NCBI GenBank assembly: GCA_016718315.1
Contig: JADKDV010000004.1
Location: forward strand, 744,001 to 808,000
Length of the DNA stretch: 64,000 nt
Source of the DNA: Candidatus Obscuribacter sp.
GTDB lineage: Bacteria; Cyanobacteriota; Vampirovibrionia; Obscuribacterales; Obscuribacteraceae
Direction: 5' to 3'
Shown here: piece by piece, positions 17,743 through 24,493 of the stretch
Layout: every line of letters starts with the position of its first letter
Numbering within the stretch: the stretch's first letter is position 1
Position numbers and translations under genes: made by a program
The notes under the pieces: model-generated
Databases searched by the model: none
Told to the model about the DNA's origin: nothing
The model's input: the letters and a program-made list of their open reading frames with translations, nothing else

Positions 17743-17771
17743 TTGATTAGATCTAGATGCGACACTATAAT
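17743..17771 (+). promoter_or_regulatory. Promoter of grxC
   Basis: TTGATT at 17743-17748 and a perfect TATAAT at 17766-17771 are separated by 17 nt, the optimal sigma-70 spacing. Transcription would begin near 17778, leaving a leader of about 23 nt before the grxC ATG at 17801. Confidence 0.7.
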
Positions 17772-17800
17772 CTGAGATCGTCAAATTAACGGTGAATTAA

Positions 17801-18061
17801 ATGCCTCAAGTGACCGTCTACTCCGGTCCATTTTGTCCGTATTGCACAAAAGCCAAGGCGCTGCTCGACAAAAAGGGCGTAGCTTATGTTGAGTACAACG
17901 TCAAAGCAGACGATCAAAAGCTCAAAGAGATGCTAGAGCGGTCTGGCGGTCGCCAGACTATTCCGCAGATTTTTATCGATGACCGCCATATTGGCGGCTG
18001 TGATGATTTGTATGCTCTAGAACAAGCTGGCTCGCTCGACCAGATTTTGGCCGCTGAGTGA
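17801..18061 (+). CDS. grxC: Glutaredoxin (GrxC type)
   Basis: An 86-residue single-domain glutaredoxin, the usual bacterial length. The CPYC active site lies at residues 12-15, followed by the TIPQIF segment with the cis-proline and by GGCDDLYAL for glutathione binding. Dithiol glutaredoxins reduce protein disulfides and glutathione-mixed disulfides with electrons from glutathione. The protein is cytoplasmic. It is expressed from its own promoter (TTGATT-17-TATAAT). The ATG lacks a strong Shine-Dalgarno sequence; GGTGAATTAA precedes it. The function is confident; the symbol follows the common name for this class. Confidence 0.93.
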   Translation: MPQVTVYSGPFCPYCTKAKALLDKKGVAYVEYNVKADDQKLKEMLERSGGRQTIPQIFIDDRHIGGCDDLYALEQAGSLDQILAAE

Positions 18062-18349
18062 TCTCTACAAATTTGGCTTTACCCATACATACGCACGTTT
18101 TTGTCTGACACGCTTTGAGGCTTAAAGGTCGGACCAAAATGAACGCGATGTCATTTAGACACTTGTTTTGGCTAGCATTTGACATATTTTTGTGCGATTT
18201 AATCAATATCGTGGGGATCCTACGTAGCCCGGCCCCTGTGCTTTTGCGGTCCGTTACCTTATATTCAATGCATCGGAGCGCATGCCAAATAGCTCCCAAA
18301 TAGCTTCCCGCCAACCCCAGCTATTCTTTGAAGGTACGGAGACAATACA

Positions 18350-20197
18350 GTGGTAAGTCATAAATCTTCTGAACAAGCAGCCATAACCGCCGCCCCATCT
18401 GCCGACCATGTAGCAGACGCAGGCGATAGAGGGCTAGCTAATCCACATCACACCCGGGCTGCCCTGCAGTCTGATAGCTACACTGGTCGTGAGGCTGTGG
18501 TCCGTAGCGCTACTGACAGTACCGCCGGCGCTGCCCTGCAGCCCATGCAGATCTCTGAATCAACTTTGAGCCCTAAAAAATCACTCGATGATTTGTCCAA
18601 GGCTGGCGTCATTGCCGACAGACCAAGACCAGTCGAAGCCATGCTGGACACTAGCAAGCCTGAGCCCAGACCAATCACATCCTTTGAAAAGCCAAAAATC
18701 GAAGTAGGCTTTGCCGATACACTGGAGCAACAAGGCAAAAAGCCTGACCTTATAGTCAAGGCTGACGGCAGAGTTGAAATGCTCAACGACCCTGAGAAGT
18801 TTAGCAATGGCGCCATCACCGTAGGTATGGAACGCGTACCTGGCACCACCACTCCTACTGATGCTCAACAACAATCTGTAACTGCTCTATATAAGTATCT
18901 CGATACCCGCCTCAAAGAGCAAAATCCAGCTCTTGCTGACAAAGGCGTAGCCCTCGAAAACCCACAAGGTCTTGTACCGGAAAAAGTCGCTGCCGATCAA
19001 CGCGGCAACAAACCCGGCAATAACGTCCCTGACGGTGCTGATAGCGGCGCTGTTCAAAGCGGCAACCGTTTTAGCGGTTCGCGCTCTGGCGGTCACCTTG
19101 ACTCCAATCAAGTCGGTGATATGTTCCCTGGACGTGACTTTAAGTCACGCAATGGCAAAGTCGACGCCGTCGAACTGACCAAAGACACCGTATCCAGCCT
19201 CAATGGCTCCCGTGGTAACCACGAATTTGTCGGCTACCGTCGCGGTAGAGGACATGCAGTTGGCGCCTACGGTATGACTGCTGACCAATTCTCCAACTGG
19301 TTGTCTGGTGTAGACATCGCCGACCTGGAAGAAAAAGAAAGAAAAGGCCTCATCCCTGCTGGCACCGCTGCCAAAATGAAGAAGATGAAGGAGCAACTCG
19401 CTAAGGGCGAAACTCCAGACGTCCTCAAAAAGATGAAGGACACTGAGCAAGGTAAACTGACCGACACCGACAAAAAAGAAATCACCGATACCTTTGGCAA
19501 ACAGGTCCAGGAGCTTGCAGCTACTGACTTGATCAACAAATACTCCAAAGATATCTCAGCTCAAAACGGCGGCAAAGAAGTTGACCCTGGTCAACTGGCT
19601 CTCGCCATGCACCTGGGCAAAGTGCCAGATGCTACCGATATGGCTGATGCCAGCAACAAAGACTACATGAGCGCTGCTCGCAACAAATTCCAATTAGCTG
19701 CCGGTGCTACTGCTAACCGTGGCGAAGGCTTTGACTGGAATGGCGATAGCAATGGTATCGTCGCAGCCTCAAGAGATGCTAATGGTGAGGTTAAGTGGCA
19801 AAGATTTGCCGCCAGTGTGCAGGGCGGACGTCTCGGTTGTGCCGCATCGGTATCGCAAGTACTGAGAGAAGCAGGTGTTAACGTCACTCCAGATGCTGGT
19901 GCTAACTCACTAGCTCAACAGCTCCTGGCCCGTGGTGGACAAAAAATCAGAATCAGCGAAGCCCGCCCTGGCGACGTCATCTATGGTGGCGCCATCGGAG
20001 CAAGAGGTGGCGGTAGCGCTCACATCGGTATCGTCGAGCGCATCAATGGTGGTCAAATGTATGTAGGCGCCAACTCATCGAGCCGTGGCACCTGGAAATC
20101 CGACCAGCCTATGATGAATGCCTTCGGACGCTTCCTCAGATCTGGCAACAGCGAGCTTTATGCTATCCGTCTGCCCGGCGCCAACAATAACGCTTAA
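18350..20197 (+). CDS. Large protein with C-terminal NlpC/P60- or CHAP-like cysteine peptidase domain
   Basis: A 615-residue protein starting at GTG 18350 with GGAG 8 nt upstream. The first 270 residues are Ala/Ser/Pro-rich and hydrophilic, with no Sec signal. A central region (about 290-460) holds GYRRGRGHAVGAYGMTADQFSNWL, which is reminiscent of lysozyme-like cell-wall domains, and long Lys/Glu helices. The C-terminal 130 residues carry a candidate cysteine-histidine pair: C497 in GRLGCAASVSQVLREAG and H558 in GGSAHIGIVER, followed by QMYVGANSSS. This spacing fits NlpC/P60 or CHAP peptidoglycan amidases. A role in wall remodelling or attack is likely if it is exported, but no export route is visible. 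Confidence 0.7.
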   Translation: MVSHKSSEQAAITAAPSADHVADAGDRGLANPHHTRAALQSDSYTGREAVVRSATDSTAGAALQPMQISESTLSPKKSLDDLSKAGVIADRPRPVEAMLDTSKPEPRPITSFEKPKIEVGFADTLEQQGKKPDLIVKADGRVEMLNDPEKFSNGAITVGMERVPGTTTPTDAQQQSVTALYKYLDTRLKEQNPALADKGVALENPQGLVPEKVAADQRGNKPGNNVPDGADSGAVQSGNRFSGSRSGGHLDSNQVGDMFPGRDFKSRNGKVDAVELTKDTVSSLNGSRGNHEFVGYRRGRGHAVGAYGMTADQFSNWLSGVDIADLEEKERKGLIPAGTAAKMKKMKEQLAKGETPDVLKKMKDTEQGKLTDTDKKEITDTFGKQVQELAATDLINKYSKDISAQNGGKEVDPGQLALAMHLGKVPDATDMADASNKDYMSAARNKFQLAAGATANRGEGFDWNGDSNGIVAASRDANGEVKWQRFAASVQGGRLGCAASVSQVLREAGVNVTPDAGANSLAQQLLARGGQKIRISEARPGDVIYGGAIGARGGGSAHIGIVERINGGQMYVGANSSSRGTWKSDQPMMNAFGRFLRSGNSELYAIRLPGANNNA

Positions 20198-20273
20198 GCT
20201 GGATTGTTTTAGCTAAATAAAGACCATTAAGAGTTGTGCTTAGATCATATAGCTCAGTGGGCAAAATGTTGGC

Positions 20274-20942
20274 ATGGCCAAAATCCTCCTGGTCGAAGAC
20301 GATCTAAGCGTAGCTGCTTCTATTTGTGATGTCCTTGAATTAGAAGGGCATCAAGTAGAGACTGTCGCCGATGGTAAAAAAGCTAGCGATATACTGCAAA
20401 GTGCAAGCTATGCAGTGATCATCCTGGATCTAGATTTGCCGCTTAAGTCTGGGCTTGATGTCTGTCGCGAATATCGCCAATCGGGCGGCAATACACCAGT
20501 ACTTATGCTCACAGGCAAGTCTCTCACTGCCGACCGCATTGTCGGACTGGACTCAGGTGCTGATGACTATTTGCCCAAGCCATTTGATATGCGTGAGCTG
20601 AGTGCCAGGTTGCGTGCACTTTTACGCAGACCGGAGCCGCTAATCGGCGAGGTCTTGCAACTAGGTCACTGGCAAGTGGATTTAGCCAATCGCAAAGTCA
20701 GTCAGGGTGGTGTGGAGCTAGAGCTACTGGCTAAGGAGCTTTCGCTTTTGGAGTTTTTGCTACGCCACCGGGGTAAAATCTTTAGCGTAGATCAATTGCT
20801 CAATAGTGTCTGGCACTCTGAGTCAGATAGCAGTGAAGACGCAGTCAGGCAATGTGTAGCCAGGCTGAGGCGTAAAATCGATCCAGAGGGACAGTGGCTT
20901 ATCACTGTCAAAGGTGTCGGCTACAAGGTGCGGGAGCAGTAA
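20274..20942 (+). CDS. OmpR/PhoB-family response regulator
   Basis: A 222-residue two-domain regulator. The receiver has the acidic pair in LLVEDD, the phospho-acceptor aspartate in IILDLDLP (about residue 52-54), threonine in MLTGKS and the lysine in YLPKPF. The C-terminal winged helix is of OmpR type, with LLAKELSLLEFLLRH, VDQLLNSVW and DAVRQCVARLRRKID ending in VKGVGYKVRE. Phosphorylation by a histidine kinase would control DNA binding, but no kinase gene is adjacent. The next gene, an exported TPR protein, begins at the base after this stop codon, so the two are surely coupled. Confidence 0.93.
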   Translation: MAKILLVEDDLSVAASICDVLELEGHQVETVADGKKASDILQSASYAVIILDLDLPLKSGLDVCREYRQSGGNTPVLMLTGKSLTADRIVGLDSGADDYLPKPFDMRELSARLRALLRRPEPLIGEVLQLGHWQVDLANRKVSQGGVELELLAKELSLLEFLLRHRGKIFSVDQLLNSVWHSESDSSEDAVRQCVARLRRKIDPEGQWLITVKGVGYKVREQ

Positions 20943-21974
20943 ATGCTGTTGGCTATAGACAAAAGACTGACTTACCTGGCTCTGGTATCTACTTTGTTTT
21001 TGCCTTTGTCTGTGCATTTAGCTGGGGGTGCCCAGGCCAAGCCGGCTAATCCTGCCCCAAATGCACCTGCCTCTAAAGGGGTAGATCAGACCGGAGTCCC
21101 TATTGTAATCAATGACCCGGCGCAACGGGTGGCACCCTATAGTCTCGCTATCATCAGGTCTAGCAATAGTGAAATTAAGGGACCGCAACTGGATAGTTGG
21201 CTTACCAGGGCCACACAAAAAGGTGAGCCAGAGCCTTATCTTGTGCTGGCAAAAAGCCGTGTCCTTTGTTTTAATCGGGATTTTAAAGGTGGTCTGAGAC
21301 TGGCCCAAAAAGCCAATACAATGCGCCCTGGCGATGCCATTTTTTTGATTGGGTTGGGGCGAGCGTATGCCACTCTTGATCAGGAGGATGAGGCTCTGCG
21401 CTGTTATCATCAGGCGCTTAATAGTAAGACTCTCAGTGCTTTTAGCGCTGAGATGCTCTCTAATTGTTTTATCGAATTAGACGCTCTGGAAAACGCCTAT
21501 GAAGCCGGTACTAAGGGGCTCAAGCTAAAAGACCCAAGCAGTTCTCTGCGCTATCGTACCGCTGATGTGGCTAAAAATTTGGGGCGCTTTAAAGAGGCTG
21601 AGGTGCTTATAAATGAGGTTTTTAAAGGTGGCACAAACAGTATTGAGATCTGGAATCTCTACAGCGAAATCGAACGAGGGCTAAAAAACTGGAAAGAAGT
21701 TATTGTCGCTTGCGATAAGGTGCTGGCTTTTAAGCAGCCCCTCGGTCGCAAAAAGATGATAGAGGCGCAAGCTCACAAAGCTGATGCTTACCAGCAAATG
21801 GGTGATTACAAAACAGCCGTTAAAGAGTGGACGATAATTATCAACCGTCTGCCACTCAATCAGACTTATCGACGCAATCGTGCTCAGTGTTATAACAAGC
21901 TGGGAGACAAAGCCGCTGAAGCTGCCGATCTTGCCGCAATGAAAAAATTTGACCAGTCATTAATTACTGATTAG
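20943..21974 (+). CDS. Exported TPR-repeat protein coupled to a response regulator
   Basis: A 343-residue protein. A signal peptide (YLALVSTLFLPLSVHLAGGAQA, cleavage near residue 31) is followed by a Pro/Ala linker and about five TPR units, for example YLVLAKSRVLCFNRDFKGGL, FLIGLGRAYATLDQEDEAL, RYRTADVAKNLGRFKEAEVL and QAHKADAYQQMGDYKTAV. No enzymatic domain is seen. The ATG directly follows the TAA of the response regulator (20940-20942), which implies translational coupling and perhaps a role in sensing or output for that regulator. It ends convergently with recQ, 14 nt away. Confidence 0.75.
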   Translation: MLLAIDKRLTYLALVSTLFLPLSVHLAGGAQAKPANPAPNAPASKGVDQTGVPIVINDPAQRVAPYSLAIIRSSNSEIKGPQLDSWLTRATQKGEPEPYLVLAKSRVLCFNRDFKGGLRLAQKANTMRPGDAIFLIGLGRAYATLDQEDEALRCYHQALNSKTLSAFSAEMLSNCFIELDALENAYEAGTKGLKLKDPSSSLRYRTADVAKNLGRFKEAEVLINEVFKGGTNSIEIWNLYSEIERGLKNWKEVIVACDKVLAFKQPLGRKKMIEAQAHKADAYQQMGDYKTAVKEWTIIINRLPLNQTYRRNRAQCYNKLGDKAAEAADLAAMKKFDQSLITD

Positions 21975-21988
21975 ACCTGATTTTATAT

Positions 21989-23974
21989 CTAGCGTAAAGT
22001 CAATTTAGGATACATGCCCGGGATGACGCGCAATTTGCCCTCTTCTATCAAGGCATCGATTGCTTCCATGATAGATTCTTGCCGCTTGTGAGCAAAAGTG
22101 CCGTAAAGCGCATTTTGATCTAGACCTTTTTCTTTTAGTTTTTTGTTTTGGCTGCCGGATAAAATGCCAGCAACTGTGGTGCGGCCGACCTGGCCTTTGA
22201 GTTGCCCGGTCAAAAGGATAATCGACTGGCTCAGAGCATCCAGTCCAGTGGTGTCGTATCCGGTGCTTTTGTCGGCGCCTGGTCCAGCGTAGCTGGCGGG
22301 CTTGTTAGAGCCAAACTTGGTGTCTCTATAGGTGACGCCGCTGCGACTGGTCGAGCCGGTGTTGGCGCTGCTTGTGCTAGTTGAGCTTGAGCTGGATGCG
22401 CCGGTGGAGGTGCGGCTGGTGCGGGCTCTTGGTGTTGGTGTCGGGCTTGTGGTGCTCTTGAGCGGTGCATAAAACGGCTCGATAAATACTTTGTCAGTGT
22501 GGCAGATATCACAGCCACTACAGCTGGTGGCTAGCTTTTGTCCAAAGTAGTGGAGCACAGTCTGACGGCGGCAGCTGTAGCCTGTGGCAAACGAGATCAT
22601 GCGCTCCAGTCTGTCCTCGTCGAGCTGGCGGCGCTGGTTGAGGATAGTCAGGTCGACTTTGGCGGGGCTTGTTTTTACCAGTCCTCTGTCACCTGGGCTG
22701 CCACTCTCTGCTGCTACTTTATTGTTGAGCAAAACACCATCTGGTGTCAGTGTCAGTAGTCCCTGCTGGTTAAACAGGTCTAGAGTGCTCGATAGCGCTG
22801 TGTCTTTGATTTTGATTTTATCGAGGATGCTTGAGGGGCGTATGGCTGTGTTTTTGTTTTTGTGCAGCAAATCATAGACTTGCTGTACTTGCTCATCAGT
22901 GGGGTAATTCATTTTGGTGAGCCAGCGCTGAGTAAAGATGTCTTTGGATTGATAGAGCAGAGTGCAGGTAGCTGGCTCGCCATCTCGTCCGGCGCGTCCG
23001 GCTTCTTGATAGTAATTTTCTAGCGAAGGGGGCAAGTTGTAGTGTATGACTCTACGGATGGTGGCTTTGTCTACGCCCATGCCAAAGGCCACTGTGCAGA
23101 CTATAACTTTTATTTTGTCTTCTTCAAAGCGCTTTTGGGCGGCTTTGCGCATCGCTACAGGTAGACCGGCATGATAGTACGCAGCTTTAAATCCGTTATC
23201 GGTGAGGCGTTTTGATAGTGCTTCTGCTTCTTTGCGGCTGCTAACATAGACTATGGTGGAGCCATCGCTTTCCTGGCTCAATTTTTTGAGACGGGCAAAA
23301 AGCAGTCTATCTTTGTCTGCGGCGTTTTCGCATTTTTCTACTTCAAGACGTAGATTGGGTCGGTCAAAATCACCCAGCACCACAGTCATAGGTAGACCGA
23401 GATTGTCGACAATATCTTTTTGTACTCTGGGAGTGGCTGTGGCTGTTAGTGCCAGTACAGTGGCATCAGGCACTTGCTCAATAACAGCCTTCATGTTGCG
23501 GTATTGTGGTCTAAAATCATGACCCCACTGGCTGATACAGTGCGCTTCGTCAATCACTAAAAGAGAGACGTTAATGCTGGCAATGAGAGCGCGAAATCTC
23601 GGTGAATCAAGGCGCTCTGGGGCAATATAGACTAGTTTATAAGCACCAGCACGGATACCGTCGAGGCGCTCTTGCAATTCTTCTGGGGCGACTGAGCTAT
23701 TCAGTACAGTGGCGTTAGTGATGCCGCGTTTGCGCAGACCATTTATCTGGTCTTCCATTAAGGCAATCAGTGGTGAAATCACAAGAGTGACGCCGGGCAA
23801 AAGCTGGCTGGGCAATTGATAGCACAGTGATTTGCCGTAGCCTGTGGGTAAAAGGGCGAGTGAATGCTTGCCTGACATAGTCAGATCGATAGACTGGCGC
23901 TGTTTGTCTCTCAACTTTTGAATGCCAAAGACTCCGGTTAATAGGTCTTGTGGTATCAGGTCAGTAGTGATCAT
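21989..23974 (-). CDS. recQ: RecQ-family ATP-dependent DNA helicase
   Basis: A 661-residue superfamily-2 helicase. Walker A LLPTGYGKS is at residues 41-49, DEAH at 142-145, LTATATP is motif III and QEAGRAGRDGEP is motif VI. A RecQ zinc-binding region with cysteines in YSCRRQTVLHYFG and SCSGCDIC follows. A Ser/Thr-rich low-complexity linker (about 500-560) then leads to a C-terminal winged-helix-like segment (IEEGKLRVIPGMYPKLTL). RecQ enzymes unwind DNA 3' to 5' in recombination and fork repair. The linker is unusual for bacterial RecQ, and no clear HRDC domain is present. It is downstream of the PPC-domain gene on the same strand. Confidence 0.92.
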   Translation of the reverse strand: MITTDLIPQDLLTGVFGIQKLRDKQRQSIDLTMSGKHSLALLPTGYGKSLCYQLPSQLLPGVTLVISPLIALMEDQINGLRKRGITNATVLNSSVAPEELQERLDGIRAGAYKLVYIAPERLDSPRFRALIASINVSLLVIDEAHCISQWGHDFRPQYRNMKAVIEQVPDATVLALTATATPRVQKDIVDNLGLPMTVVLGDFDRPNLRLEVEKCENAADKDRLLFARLKKLSQESDGSTIVYVSSRKEAEALSKRLTDNGFKAAYYHAGLPVAMRKAAQKRFEEDKIKVIVCTVAFGMGVDKATIRRVIHYNLPPSLENYYQEAGRAGRDGEPATCTLLYQSKDIFTQRWLTKMNYPTDEQVQQVYDLLHKNKNTAIRPSSILDKIKIKDTALSSTLDLFNQQGLLTLTPDGVLLNNKVAAESGSPGDRGLVKTSPAKVDLTILNQRRQLDEDRLERMISFATGYSCRRQTVLHYFGQKLATSCSGCDICHTDKVFIEPFYAPLKSTTSPTPTPRARTSRTSTGASSSSSTSTSSANTGSTSRSGVTYRDTKFGSNKPASYAGPGADKSTGYDTTGLDALSQSIILLTGQLKGQVGRTTVAGILSGSQNKKLKEKGLDQNALYGTFAHKRQESIMEAIDALIEEGKLRVIPGMYPKLTLR

Positions 23975-24085
23975 TGTGGCGCCTCCGTGCCCATGATACT
24001 GCCTGAGTGCCTTTATAAAATGTGCTGATGCACATTTAGTTTTGCCTTTTAACTTTGACTAGCTAATTGGCCTACAAGAGATATA

Positions 24086-24490
24086 TCAATCGCCTCTGTT
24101 TTTAATAACAAGCTCGTCAAAGCCACTAAGAGCACAGGGCTCGCGGCTAAACTCACAGTCACTGGATAAATCGAGAATAACTAGCTCTACTGTTGTATAG
24201 ACCCTTGAGCCTGGCATTAGATGCCCGCCAGTGGTTTTGCCCGTGCCATCGGAGACACTGATATGGATATGGCAGCCGCTCTTAGCGACAACTCCTGTGG
24301 CTGAGACTATTTCTAAAGGACCACTCACTATTGTGCTTTTATCGTCCGCGGCAAAGCGCAAACTGGCCTCGGTCACTGAGCCCACCAGTGAGAGCAATAC
24401 TCCTGCTTTGACGTTGTTATCTTGCAAGAGCTTTTCTATTGAGCTAAAAAGTTCTTCCTGGGGCCTTAGCCTCTGGCACAGCGTACGCAT
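24086..24490 (-). CDS. PPC-domain (DUF296) protein
   Basis: A 134-residue protein consisting of a single PPC/DUF296 domain. Family features include VKAGVLLSLVGSVTEASLRFA, the ligand-site-like GCHIHISVSDGTGKTTGGHLMPG and a final VELVILDL strand. In plants this domain is fused to AT-hooks; in bacteria it stands alone as a trimer of unclear role. The histidines in CHIHIS and GGHLMPG fit the conserved metal-site pattern known from bacterial structures. The ATG begins 3 nt after the stop of the DUF4388/GGDEF-like gene, so the two are likely cotranscribed. Confidence 0.85.
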   Translation of the reverse strand: MRTLCQRLRPQEELFSSIEKLLQDNNVKAGVLLSLVGSVTEASLRFAADDKSTIVSGPLEIVSATGVVAKSGCHIHISVSDGTGKTTGGHLMPGSRVYTTVELVILDLSSDCEFSREPCALSGFDELVIKNRGD

Positions 24491-24493
24491 CGG

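Noticed and set aside
17245..17746. Three overlapping short plus-strand open frames over the twin RNA elements
   Set aside because: Frames differ between the two units while the nucleotide core is identical, and none uses the conserved GGGGAGGT as a ribosome-binding site.
20250..20266. tRNA-like start (TATAGCTCAGTGGGC)
   Set aside because: It resembles the D-arm of tRNAs, but no acceptor stem, anticodon arm or T-arm can be formed around it.
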